Source of the DNA: a virus
Strand: one strand, 5' to 3'
Length of the DNA: 55,693 bases
IMG/VR virus record: IMGVR_UViG_3300022696_000140
Span: 1-55,693 of that record
The notes under the pieces were generated by a model. The model made no database searches. It was not told the DNA's origin and saw only the letters and a list, made by a program, of their open reading frames with translations. Both the position numbers and the translations under genes were made by a program. Of this stretch, positions 38,364 through 46,745 are shown piece by piece; within the stretch, counting starts at the first letter, position 1; each line of letters begins with the position of its first letter.

Positions 38364-39566
38364 TTAATTGAACATGTATTTTATAAATTTTTCAATATAG
38401 ATGTTAGACTCTAAATACCATCCATTGTCATCTAATTGCTCATACTGCTTTTGAATAACCTCATTAAATCTATCAGGCTCACACAATTCTCTAAGAATCA
38501 AATCATCTAATTGTTCAATGGTAACATCATCAGGAACGTTAATAATATTTTTATCATATGGACTTGGAAAATCACATTTAAAATATGTTCCGATACCAAT
38601 AGAACCGCTTGCACAAGCCTCTTGATATTTTATTTCTGATTTAGAAAAATTGAAATGGTTTCTAACAAGAGGAGCAATGTTGAAATGTGCTCCATAATTT
38701 AAAACAGGTTGATGATAGTGTAAAGTATCTACCCATTTCATATATTTTATTTTGTCTTTAATTTCTTCAAAAAAGAATGGAAGTCCGCCCATACAGAAAA
38801 AATCTATTTTATCATCTTTAACATTTTTTATAACCCACTCTAACCAATCACCACTTTCCCAGTCACCCTTCAATTTTCTACGTTGGCAATAATGGGTCGG
38901 CGATCCAGTGTAAATAACTTTTGGTTTTTCTATCCTACTAACAATAGGTTGTCTTTTTCTATTTCCCCATAGATATTTAGGAATACTATTATTTAAAACT
39001 TCAATAGGAACGTCTATTTTTTTAGATAGAAAACTTTTCAAATATTCAGAACTAACAACAACAGTATCCATCATTTTCATTATTTCAATTGATGAATCTC
39101 CAACACTGCTTTTAATGTTCATAGAAGCAGGATTGTATGTTGGCAGGCCCTCATAGCTATCAGGGCTTTTCCAAATCCAATCATCTATATCATACACCAT
39201 TTTATAGCCTAACTGTGTTTGTGCCTTCTTATATTGAGCTATAGTGTCAATCTTATCACTATCCATAACTCTCTGAAAAAACAAAGATTTTGCTCTAATC
39301 AATATTTCTTTTTGTGTTATGAAAAAAGGAGCAATAAAAGGAATCATTTTCTTTTGTTTAGCAAACACAGCATTCATGTAAGTTAGTGGTAAAATATTTC
39401 TTATGTGCCCACAACCACTCGGATCACTAACAAAAGAAACAAAAACATTTTTTAAAATGGGATGTAAATTTTTAGATGATTGTGTTGATGATTTTATATC
39501 TCTATTTGGATTGTCTAATTGTTTTTGAAAAACATCCATATTAGATGTTGGTATATTATTTTCCAT
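38364..39566 (-). CDS. Glycosyltransferase, GT4/GT-B-like, 400 aa
   Basis: GT-B type: S-D-P-S-G-C-G-H-I-R (residues ~48-57), V-Y-D-I-D-D-W-I-W (~123-131), V-V-V-S-S-E-Y-L (~168-175), I-Y-T-G-S-P-T-H (~212-219) and the sugar-nucleotide end A-P-L-V-R-N-H-F-N-F-S-K-S-E-I-K-Y-Q-E-A (~296-315). Sited between DNA polymerase and gp47, unlike a surface-glycan gene, so a DNA-base or virion substrate is possible. Confidence 0.75.
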   Translation of the reverse strand: MENNIPTSNMDVFQKQLDNPNRDIKSSTQSSKNLHPILKNVFVSFVSDPSGCGHIRNILPLTYMNAVFAKQKKMIPFIAPFFITQKEILIRAKSLFFQRVMDSDKIDTIAQYKKAQTQLGYKMVYDIDDWIWKSPDSYEGLPTYNPASMNIKSSVGDSSIEIMKMMDTVVVSSEYLKSFLSKKIDVPIEVLNNSIPKYLWGNRKRQPIVSRIEKPKVIYTGSPTHYCQRRKLKGDWESGDWLEWVIKNVKDDKIDFFCMGGLPFFFEEIKDKIKYMKWVDTLHYHQPVLNYGAHFNIAPLVRNHFNFSKSEIKYQEACASGSIGIGTYFKCDFPSPYDKNIINVPDDVTIEQLDDLILRELCEPDRFNEVIQKQYEQLDDNGWYLESNIYIEKFIKYMFN

Positions 39567-39569
39567 ATA

Positions 39570-40631
39570 TCAATTTCCTTTATTTTCTTCATATTTTTCC
39601 AATAGATATTTTTGTACTTCATCTTTGTTAGAAATTTCTAATTCAGATACGTATTCTCTCAACAACACACCAATATCATTTATATTAACATCATCAATAT
39701 TACTTTCTAACGTAGAATCCTTTTCATTATTTATACTAACATTTATTGGAAATAATGGATTATAACTATTCAATTTCTCAATATATTTATTTATTTCTTT
39801 ATTCTTTTTTGAATCGTATTCATCATCAATTGTTATAACTAAATCAACATGATTATTTTTGATATCTTCTTCTTTTGGAATGTTAGGATATTCAACAACA
39901 ATATGCTTCATTGTTTTTTGTGAATTTATAAATTCATATTCTAAAGTATTGGTATCTAAAACACAAAAACCTTTTTCACTATAAGAATCTGATCTTGTCA
40001 TTTCATAAGGTGAACCCACATAAATAATTTCTGAGTTATTTATTTTTCTAACATTCCTAAGATGAAAATGTCCAGTAAAGGTTTTTACATAATTGTTATA
40101 AAACAGTTTACTATTAAAACCATTATCACATATTTTTTTATTGTTTAAAGCAAAACCATTAATTTCAAAGTGTCCAAAACACACATCACACTCAATGTTC
40201 TTGTTAGCAACACGTTTTCTAAAATCTTCTCTATCTACAATCCAAGGAACAAATAAAAACTTCTTACCATTATCATCTATCAACTCAATATCTTCAAAAA
40301 CTCTTATGTTAGAGAATTTTTTTAAAAATTTTATTGAGTGTGTTCCCAAACTATTTGAGTAGTATATGTCATGATTACCAAGCAAAACATATATATTAAA
40401 CAATTCGTTCATTGTATCAAAAAGCTCATACACTTTATTTAGAACATAACTGTTTAAACTATTTCTATTATCAAAAACATCTCCAAGAATAACAACATCA
40501 GAAATATCATTATCTTTACAATATGGAATAAACTCATCATAATAAAATTTGAGCTGGTTTTCTAAAAATGTTTTATTTGATTTTTTAACACCAAAATGTA
40601 AATCTGCTAACAAAGCTATTTTATTCTTCAT
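39570..40631 (-). CDS. 47: Recombination nuclease subunit gp47 (SbcD/Mre11 type)
   Basis: 353 aa from MKNKIALLADLHFG (T4 gp47 339); this ATG overlaps the gp55 end. Phosphoesterase motifs D-L-H-F-G, G-D-V-F-D (residues ~48-52), G-N-H-D-I (~84-88), G-H-F (~139-141 and ~178-180). With gp46 it resects DNA ends for recombination-dependent replication. Confidence 0.92.
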   Translation of the reverse strand: MKNKIALLADLHFGVKKSNKTFLENQLKFYYDEFIPYCKDNDISDVVILGDVFDNRNSLNSYVLNKVYELFDTMNELFNIYVLLGNHDIYYSNSLGTHSIKFLKKFSNIRVFEDIELIDDNGKKFLFVPWIVDREDFRKRVANKNIECDVCFGHFEINGFALNNKKICDNGFNSKLFYNNYVKTFTGHFHLRNVRKINNSEIIYVGSPYEMTRSDSYSEKGFCVLDTNTLEYEFINSQKTMKHIVVEYPNIPKEEDIKNNHVDLVITIDDEYDSKKNKEINKYIEKLNSYNPLFPINVSINNEKDSTLESNIDDVNINDIGVLLREYVSELEISNKDEVQKYLLEKYEENKGN

Positions 40632-41007
40632 CCATACCCTCAATATCATCCACCTCAATAGAATCATTAAAATCTAATGAAGTATATCTTTTTATTAAAA
40701 TGTTTTGTTTGTTTAGATATTTATATATTTCATTTTTTGTTATTGTGGTAAAATATGATAATGGATTTTTATGCTCATCTACATCATATTTGTCAATAGC
40801 TTTTACCATATAATATAAACAAGAGCTTTCCATTTCATCTTTTCTATCAGAACTGTACTGTATCAAATTGGGATTTTTTAAATAGTTTCTAACAATTAAA
40901 ATAAATTTCTTACCAATTCTCTCATATGCCTTTTTGTTACCATTTTTTTTATATTCAACAATATCTACATAAAAATTTTTATTATTTATATAATTTTTTT
41001 TTGTCAT
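40621..41007 (-). CDS. 55: Late-transcription sigma factor (gp55)
   Basis: 128 aa, shorter than T4 gp55 (185). Conserved core: Y-E-R-I-G-K-K-F (residues ~27-34), D-R-K-D-E-M (~54-59), a Y-M-V-K-A-I-D-K-Y-D segment (~66-75) and Y-F-T-T-I-T-K-N-E-I (~85-94). Directs host polymerase to TATAAATA promoters, which are abundant here. Lies between gp46 and gp47. Confidence 0.88.
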   Translation of the reverse strand: MTKKNYINNKNFYVDIVEYKKNGNKKAYERIGKKFILIVRNYLKNPNLIQYSSDRKDEMESSCLYYMVKAIDKYDVDEHKNPLSYFTTITKNEIYKYLNKQNILIKRYTSLDFNDSIEVDDIEGMDEE

Positions 41008-41045
41008 AAAGTGATATACCTTTTTTAAAAACTAACGCAATGTTT

Positions 41046-41074
41046 AATATAGCATTTTATTTTATATTAATCAA
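41046..41074 (-). promoter_or_regulatory. sigma70-like promoter for gp55-gp47
   Basis: Minus-strand TTGATT (41069-41074), 17-nt spacer, TATATT (41046-41051), in the same ATATTGA context as the promoter at 12304-12332. It lies in the gap between gp46 and gp55. Confidence 0.6.
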
Positions 41075-41082
41075 TATATAAT

Positions 41083-42852
41083 TTATTCCTTTTCAATAAA
41101 ACTAAAAGAACCTTCGTTTTTTATAGTTAACTGTTTATTGAATCCTATATAATTTTGAAATCTATGGCTAATCATATACATGCACATTTCATCATTAGTA
41201 TCAGAAATATTTTTAATAGAATCAAGAATTTGATCTAACCCCTCTTCATCAACCTGACCTTCAAGAAGTTCATCAAAAATAATTAAATTTGTTTTAAAGT
41301 TAGATATTAGTTTTAAAATATCTATAAAACTAAGAACTATAGATATGTCGATTCTTTTCTTTTCTCCCTCAGAATGAGAAAAATAAGATATTTTAGAATC
41401 AACTCTTTTTACGTTAATTATTTCTTCTGTTAAATTTTTTGTTATTTCTATATATATCGGTAATTCAAATTGTTTTAAATAATCATTTATTCTTTTATTT
41501 AAAATTGGCAATAACTTATCAAACACATAAGCCTTAATACCACCATCGCTCAATATATTTTTACTATTCATCAATATTGATAAATTTTTTTCAATTTTTG
41601 ATAAAATTTCTTGTGAGGTGTTATATTCTTTTAAAGATTCATTATATTTATCTTCAAAACTTTTTATTTGTGAATCAAAAGATTCTTGATTTTTTATATT
41701 GTTTATCGAATCTAATTTATATAAAATATCTTTTTCAATCAAAGATATTTCATTTCTTTTTTCAATAAGCTCTCTATTAAATCTCTGAAACTCCAACAAC
41801 TTTCTGTCTAATTTATCTAACACGTTAGAGTTTTTATTTTTATACTCTTTCAATTTCTCATTTTTATGTTCTAACTCAACAATGTTTTTATTAGATTCCT
41901 CTATAATACTATTTCTATTTTCTTTGTCTAACTCAGTGCCACATGTAGGACAATTCACATTATCCACATAAAATTTAGAATCTTTTTTGATTTTTTTGAT
42001 GGAGTTATCATTTAAATATATTTTATTATCTATTTTTCTAATCTTATCATCACACTCTTTTCTTTTAGCTCTTATCTCTTCTTCTTTTTCTTTATTATTA
42101 TTTTTATTTAATAAATTATATTCATTATTTTTTTCCTCTTTTTTAGCTTTGAGTACATCAACCTCTTCTTCAATTTTTTTAATTTTTATTTCATTATTGT
42201 TTTTATATTCTTCTTGTTTCTTTTTAAATAAGAATAATTGATCTCCAGCATCTTTAACATTTTTATATTGAACTGCATTACTATTTTCCTGAACGTCTTT
42301 TTCAATCTTTTTGTTAGAAATATCCTGCTTTATGCTTTTAAGCATATCACTAAAAACACCTATATTGAATATGGTCTCTATAACATCTCTCTTCTCAGCC
42401 AAATCCATAGCCAAATACGGTTTGTTATGATTCACAGCAAGAACAATAACCAATTTAAAAATGTTGTATGTAACACCAATTATTTTTTCTATCTCATCTT
42501 GAATTAATTTTTTTGAAGATAGAAGCTCCATCTCTTCACCATTTTTATATATTTTTAAAAGGTCTGGTTTTAACCCTCTTTCAATTATATACTCTTCCAC
42601 GCCATTAATAACAAACTCACACTTACAATACATATTCTTTTTGTTAGTTCTATTTATGAGTTCACTTATTTTTATTTTTCGATATGGTTTACCAAAAAGA
42701 ACAAATGTCAATGTGTCTAACAAACATGCGGATTTTCCACTACCATTTTTACCAACAATTAAATTCATTCCATGATTAAATTCTATTTTTTGGGGAGTGT
42801 TGCCATATGAAAGAAAATTTTTAAATTCTATACTCTTAAACTCTAAATACAT
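41083..42852 (-). CDS. 46: Recombination ATPase subunit gp46 (SbcC/Rad50 type)
   Basis: 589 aa (T4 gp46 560). Walker A V-G-K-N-G-S-G-K-S-A (residues ~33-42), two coiled-coil arms around a zinc hook C-P-T-C-G (~300-304), ABC signature F-S-H-S-E-G-E-K-K-R (~488-497), Walker B L-I-I-F-D-E-L-L-E-G (~521-530). Partner of gp47. Confidence 0.92.
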   Translation of the reverse strand: MYLEFKSIEFKNFLSYGNTPQKIEFNHGMNLIVGKNGSGKSACLLDTLTFVLFGKPYRKIKISELINRTNKKNMYCKCEFVINGVEEYIIERGLKPDLLKIYKNGEEMELLSSKKLIQDEIEKIIGVTYNIFKLVIVLAVNHNKPYLAMDLAEKRDVIETIFNIGVFSDMLKSIKQDISNKKIEKDVQENSNAVQYKNVKDAGDQLFLFKKKQEEYKNNNEIKIKKIEEEVDVLKAKKEEKNNEYNLLNKNNNKEKEEEIRAKRKECDDKIRKIDNKIYLNDNSIKKIKKDSKFYVDNVNCPTCGTELDKENRNSIIEESNKNIVELEHKNEKLKEYKNKNSNVLDKLDRKLLEFQRFNRELIEKRNEISLIEKDILYKLDSINNIKNQESFDSQIKSFEDKYNESLKEYNTSQEILSKIEKNLSILMNSKNILSDGGIKAYVFDKLLPILNKRINDYLKQFELPIYIEITKNLTEEIINVKRVDSKISYFSHSEGEKKRIDISIVLSFIDILKLISNFKTNLIIFDELLEGQVDEEGLDQILDSIKNISDTNDEMCMYMISHRFQNYIGFNKQLTIKNEGSFSFIEKE

Positions 42853-42883
42853 AGGTTTCCTTTTTCTTAAAATAATATTAGAT

Positions 42884-42891
42884 TATAAATA
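42884..42891 (+). promoter_or_regulatory. T4-type late promoter core before uvsY
   Basis: TATAAATA on the plus strand, 41 nt upstream of the uvsY ATG in the divergent gap with gp46. No separate early promoter is obvious. Confidence 0.6.
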
Positions 42892-42931
42892 TCTATAATA
42901 ATACTTTGTTTTAAAAAAGGCAATATATAAC

Positions 42932-43321
42932 ATGGATTTGAAAAAACAAATTGAAGAAGATTTGGAGATCACAGAGAAAAATCTACTCTCTAAAAATTTT
43001 GAAATAACCAGACTATTCAACAAATACAATTTAATGTATATAAGCATTCTAAAAAAATATAAGAAAATCAAAAATGAATTGAATTTATTATATAAACAGA
43101 AATACCATTACTATAAATTTGATTTTAATTATGGGTTGAGTTCTAAGGCGGAGATTGACTTATATGTTAAGGGAGATAATGATTATATAAAAAAATCTGA
43201 TATTGTTGATGATTGTTATATAAAATTAAAAATGATTGAAAATACTTTAGAGGAAATAAAAAATGTTCGATACCATGTATCGAACATTATTAAAATAAAA
43301 ACTTTTATGAGTGGTGATTAA
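42932..43321 (+). CDS. uvsY: Recombination mediator UvsY
   Basis: 129 aa (T4 UvsY 137). M-D-L-K-K-Q-I-E-E-D opening, a mid-region Y-K-K-I-K-N-E-L-N-L-L-Y-K-Q-K-Y-H-Y-Y (residues ~42-60), then K-x-D-x-Y-I-K-K and a final I-K-I-K-T-F-M-S-G, matching the UvsY layout (helix, aromatic YY, C-terminal I-K-x-I-x-x-x-x-F-x-x-G). Loads UvsX on gp32-coated ssDNA. The only rightward gene between 2 kb and 44 kb. Confidence 0.8.
   Translation: MDLKKQIEEDLEITEKNLLSKNFEITRLFNKYNLMYISILKKYKKIKNELNLLYKQKYHYYKFDFNYGLSSKAEIDLYVKGDNDYIKKSDIVDDCYIKLKMIENTLEEIKNVRYHVSNIIKIKTFMSGD
43256..43288 (-). terminator. Leftward terminator inside the 3' end of uvsY
   Basis: Perfect 11-bp stem (AATGTTCGATA and complement, 43262-43288, 5-nt loop) followed on the minus strand by TTTTTTA. 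It lies ~30 nt past the stop of the opposing leftward gene, whose terminator is therefore coded within uvsY. Confidence 0.75.
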
Positions 43322-43671
43322 TATGGTAGAATTGCGTCAACATGCCATTCATCAAGATTCAATTCTTCAATAACTTTATCGATTTTGGCAATTTTGCTTT
43401 TCACTTTCCATTCAATAAAATTTTTGCATTCTTGAATGGAAGACAGTAACAGCAAAAGATTAATTGAAATTTTATTGCACTCATGTTTGCTCTCAGTCTC
43501 CCATAAGACAATATTTCTATTTGCATCAACATTGTTCAATTGAATTAAAATAGAATCCTCATAATTTTCTCTTTCAATGATAAACTGAATACCATTGATG
43601 ATCGGTGATTCAAAATATATAAATCCTTTTGAATTTGATTTGAGACATTTTTTTAATGATGAAATTTTCAT
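43318..43671 (-). CDS. Hypothetical protein, 117 aa
   Basis: MKISSLKKCLKSNSKGFIYF, ending DEWHVDAILPY. AAAGGAA lies ~9 nt upstream. Second gene behind cassette F and convergent with uvsY (stops adjacent). No known domain. Confidence 0.65.
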   Translation of the reverse strand: MKISSLKKCLKSNSKGFIYFESPIINGIQFIIERENYEDSILIQLNNVDANRNIVLWETESKHECNKISINLLLLLSSIQECKNFIEWKVKSKIAKIDKVIEELNLDEWHVDAILPY

Positions 43672-43698
43672 GATAGATTTTTCCTTTTTTGGTTTAAG

Positions 43699-43980
43699 TT
43701 ACCACTCAAATTTTTGTTTAGCTCTACCAGGAAGATACCCAATCTGACGTCCTTCACCTATATACAGGATTGCGCACCCTTGTATATATTCTTCACAATA
43801 ATCATCAACACCATCCCATACATCAGCAGCAAGAGATTTTTCAACTTCACCAATAGCAACAACACTCGCAATCGTATTTTCAAACGGCCAATTTGGTTGG
43901 GTTGCTAATCTTACTTCAGTCTCATCACCATGAGACTCTGCGAACTCCTCAAGTGTTTCGATAAGTTCTCTTACATTCAT
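43699..43980 (-). CDS. Conserved small protein, 93 aa
   Basis: Contains D-E-T-E-V-R-L-A-T-Q-P-N-W-P-F-E (residues ~19-34), characteristic of a small family found in phages and bacteria without known function. Acidic overall. AAAGGAG precedes the ATG and late cassette F lies directly upstream. Confidence 0.75.
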   Translation of the reverse strand: MNVRELIETLEEFAESHGDETEVRLATQPNWPFENTIASVVAIGEVEKSLAADVWDGVDDYCEEYIQGCAILYIGEGRQIGYLPGRAKQKFEW

Positions 43981-43984
43981 TTCT

Positions 43985-44087
43985 CATCTCCTTTTTTTGG
44001 TTTTGTGGTTGAGGCCCCTTGCCTCAACCTCTACTAATAATATATATAATGGCACTGACGTGCGCAAGTATTATTTATGTAAATAAT
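43985..44087 (-). repeat. Late-promoter/hairpin cassette, copy F
   Basis: As copies B, C and E, with the hairpin and AATACTTGCGC. The box is TATTTATGTAAATA (44072-44085), so the palindrome is imperfect: leftward CATAAATA remains, rightward TATAAATA is lost. Confidence 0.85.
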
Positions 44088-44282
44088 AAAAAAATTCATC
44101 AAATTTGAGCCATTTTGGGCAATTTTAAAGAAAAAATAAAAAAATTGAAATAAAAAACATCTTTTTTCGCTCAAAAACGTAAATATTTGTTCTCATTAGT
44201 AAAGAAAAAATAGTATAATTTGTTTCTATTTATAGAAAACATTAAAATGATTATATCGTTAAACGCTTTTTTCTGATAAAAT

Positions 44283-44290
44283 TATAAATA
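44283..44290 (+). promoter_or_regulatory. T4-type late promoter core before a non-coding region
   Basis: TATAAATA on the plus strand. No plausible protein gene begins within 800 nt downstream; the next rightward gene is uvsW at 45170. It points directly at the structured region 44300-44706. Confidence 0.65.
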
Positions 44291-44299
44291 AATCTAAAG

Positions 44300-44706
44300 A
44301 AGCATAATACATCTCATCCGTATAGTGAGTTGAAACGTACTCATATCACATCAAATTTTTAGGTTTGGTGTAGATAAAAATAGCACCGGATGATAGTCGT
44401 TTGGGTAGTAGACTAACAAAACATACCCACGATACCGAAGATGGAGTCGTCTGAGATAAGTATGGCCATCGAAGGGGTAGTCGATTTAATCATGGTGTAT
44501 TCTATGGTTAATAATGCCGTTGTTAGAGTGATATTGCGTGACTTTGTATGTCCAATTCCTCTGTGGGGGCATTCCTCTCTCTCAATTCCAAATCCCAATT
44601 TAGAGAAGCATTGTACAGGACAACCGACCAATGTAAAAAGAATGTATATATCCATTCCCCCATCCCACACGTTAGTTTTTAAAAAATTCTAACAGTGGGT
44701 GGGTAG
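44300..44706 (+). ncRNA. Candidate structured non-coding RNA, about 400 nt
   Basis: Noticeably richer in G+C than its surroundings and full of nested complementary segments: CATCCG (44315) with CGGATG (44387) enclosing two hairpins; TGGGTA (44402) with TACCCA (44424); GATGG (44440) with CCATC (44466); TAATCAT (44487) with ATGGTTA (44504); AATGCC (44513) with GGCATT (44568); and a long end stem of CCCAC plus GTTAG with CTAAC plus GTGGG (44664-44699). It begins ~10 nt after a late promoter. Overlapping open frames on both strands (83 and 85 codons) lack ribosome sites. Class not recognised. Confidence 0.55.
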
Positions 44707-44931
44707 AACTATATCCAAATCTTTATATTATATATTTCAATATATTAATTTATAATAATTTAATCTTTTAAAGATTTTAAAAAATTCATGATAATCAGGA
44801 TGTTGAGTATTTTAAAGAATTGAAGAAGTTAATATATACATTAAATTTTCAATCTGCTTTTTAAAGCTACATATAAAAACTCATGTTAACACATTTACCA
44901 TATAAAATAAAAAAAATAAAATTAAAAGTAC
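44707..44931. other. AT-rich gap with no visible feature
   Basis: Very AT-rich spacer between the candidate RNA and the hairpin cluster. No ORF, promoter core or strong hairpin seen. Could be unwinding DNA of an origin, but nothing specific supports this. Confidence 0.4.
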
Positions 44932-44991
44932 ATCACCATCGCTACCAAACGCAGTTTGGTTAGATGGTGATTTTCGACCTTTGGTCGAAAA
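44932..44991 (+). terminator. Two stacked hairpins with T-rich tail
   Basis: First hairpin: ATCACCATC/GATGGTGAT (44932-44971) continued by ACCAAAC/GTTTGGT with loop GCA. Second: TTTTCGACC/GGTCGAAAA (44971-44991) with a 3-nt loop. A T-rich run (44992-45012) follows on the plus strand. Likely 3' end of a transcript from the late promoter at 44283. Confidence 0.7.
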
Positions 44992-45015
44992 AATCTTCTT
45001 TTTTCTTTTTTTAAG

Positions 45016-45049
45016 GATTGAAGATATTAACTTCTTCAATCGATTGAAG
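45016..45049 (+). promoter_or_regulatory. Mutually exclusive hairpin elements upstream of uvsW
   Basis: GATTGAAG occurs at 45016-45023 and 45042-45049, and its complement CTTCAATC at 45034-45041 lies between. Either copy can pair with the middle element but not both, the arrangement of an attenuator; CTTCAATCGATTGAAG is also a 16-base palindrome and could be an operator. Confidence 0.5.
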
Positions 45050-45117
45050 TTCATGAAAACCTATGGCGGGTACCCTATCGGGGAAATTATATCCAAAAAT
45101 AACAGCACATTTCATAT

Positions 45118-45125
45118 TATAAATA
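45118..45125 (+). promoter_or_regulatory. T4-type late promoter core before uvsW
   Basis: TATAAATA followed by CTTATATC, 45 nt upstream of the uvsW ATG. Confidence 0.7.
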
Positions 45126-45169
45126 CTTATATCTACATTTAATCTTTAAATTGACACTGAAATTTTATT

Positions 45170-46714
45170 ATGAAATTAAAACTATTCAATCAAGTCTATT
45201 TTCAAATATATGGTATTGAATTCGATCAAAGCAAAGAGTTGTCAAACTACATGACAACATTTGCCAAAAATTACAAATTCCATCCGAAATTCAAGCAAGG
45301 TATTTGGAGTGGAAAAATTTCTTTCTATGATCATGCACTTCAGATATTTCCAATTGGATTGTTGAGTGTTTTCATTAAATTCTGTGAAGATTTTCAATAC
45401 GAATACTCATTCGGATTCAATCCACAATCCATTTTATATGACAATACATTAAAAAATAAAGAATTAAATAGTTTTTATAAAGAAATTTTCAACAATGTTA
45501 AAATGGATGGTAAGCCTTTAGAGTTGAGATATTATCAAAAAGAGGCAATTGAAAATATATTAAAAAACAAAAAATGCACCATTGAGAGTGCCACAGGAAG
45601 CGGAAAAAGTCTTCTCATATACACAACAATTAGATATATAAAAAATCGTTGTGATATTGAAGTTGAGAATTATAATAAGAGTCTTGTTAAAAAAAATAAA
45701 ATTTTACTTGTTGTTCCTAATGTTTCTTTGGTTGAGCAGATGTATTCTGATTTTAAATCGTATGGTTATACTAACATAGAGAAAGATGTTGACGTTTTAT
45801 ATAATGGTAAACAACTCTCTAACAAACAGATTTTAATATCCACATGGCAATCAATACATAAAAAGAGTGGTGATTTTTTTGAACAATTCTATGCTATTCT
45901 TGTTGATGAGGTTCATGGTTTGGGTAGTAGCGCATCAATCCAAAAGATTGTTAAGAAATGTATAAATTCTCATTATCGTGTCGGATTCACTGGCACATTA
46001 CCAAATGAGGAAATAGATCAATACAACATTTTCGGCTATCTCGGCCCCTGTGTGTATCGATTGAATAGCTCTACGTTAATCGATAAGGGAATACTATCAA
46101 AAATACTTATTGTTAATCTCATTCTACAATATCCAAAAGAAGTTAAGGGTGTTTTGAAAAAGAAGAAATATGATGAAGAAGTGAGTTTTATAGCCACACA
46201 CCAAGAAAGAAATAAAGTCTTTGATTATATACTTAGTAAACAAAAAGAGCCTAAAAATACTTTAATATTGTGTACAAGAATTTTTCATTTAAAAGATATT
46301 GTAAAATATCTTGAGAATAAATATTCTCATAAATATAAAATTCTTACGATTCATGGCTCTGTTGGTGTTGAGAGAAGAGAGAAAATAAGAAAGTTGATGG
46401 AAAAAAGAAATGATATTCTTCTTGTGGCTACTTATGCAACTTTATCTACTGGTATAAATATTAGAAATCTTCACCATGTGGTTTTTGCATCTTCATATAA
46501 ATCTAAAATAAAAGTATTGCAATCTATTGGTAGAGGTTTAAGATCGAATAAGAATAAAAATAAAATGGTTCTTTGGGATATTGTAGATGACTTCACATAT
46601 ATAAAGAGGACTAAAAAAAGATTTTTGAATTATACTTTTAAACACTGGCTTCTAAGGTTGAAATATTATAAAGATCAAAAATTTAAGTATGTTAATAAAA
46701 AAATAAATATATAA
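45170..46714 (+). CDS. uvsW: RNA-DNA/branched-DNA helicase UvsW
   Basis: 514 aa (T4 UvsW 502). N-terminal domain with F-K-Q-G-I-W-S-G-K-I-S-F (residues ~40-51), Walker A S-A-T-G-S-G-K-S (~141-148), Walker B L-V-D-E-V-H-G (~244-250), motif III G-F-T-G-T-L-P (~277-283), motif VI S-I-G-R-G-L-R-S (~459-466). Ends origin replication by unwinding R-loops and remodels forks. Late expression from TATAAATA matches T4. Confidence 0.93.
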   Translation: MKLKLFNQVYFQIYGIEFDQSKELSNYMTTFAKNYKFHPKFKQGIWSGKISFYDHALQIFPIGLLSVFIKFCEDFQYEYSFGFNPQSILYDNTLKNKELNSFYKEIFNNVKMDGKPLELRYYQKEAIENILKNKKCTIESATGSGKSLLIYTTIRYIKNRCDIEVENYNKSLVKKNKILLVVPNVSLVEQMYSDFKSYGYTNIEKDVDVLYNGKQLSNKQILISTWQSIHKKSGDFFEQFYAILVDEVHGLGSSASIQKIVKKCINSHYRVGFTGTLPNEEIDQYNIFGYLGPCVYRLNSSTLIDKGILSKILIVNLILQYPKEVKGVLKKKKYDEEVSFIATHQERNKVFDYILSKQKEPKNTLILCTRIFHLKDIVKYLENKYSHKYKILTIHGSVGVERREKIRKLMEKRNDILLVATYATLSTGINIRNLHHVVFASSYKSKIKVLQSIGRGLRSNKNKNKMVLWDIVDDFTYIKRTKKRFLNYTFKHWLLRLKYYKDQKFKYVNKKINI

Positions 46715-46745
46715 AAGAGATTTACTTAATATAGGATTTTTATAT

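Noticed and set aside
44413-44692. Open frames of 83 (plus) and 85 (minus) codons in the divergent region
   Set aside because: They overlap each other on opposite strands in a GC-richer, stem-rich segment, lack ribosome sites and have no protein-like pattern; low stop density explains them.
44291-44706. tmRNA or group I intron
   Set aside because: No tRNA-like Ala acceptor end, tag frame or encoded CCA is visible, and uvsW and neighbours are uninterrupted, so neither class fits.
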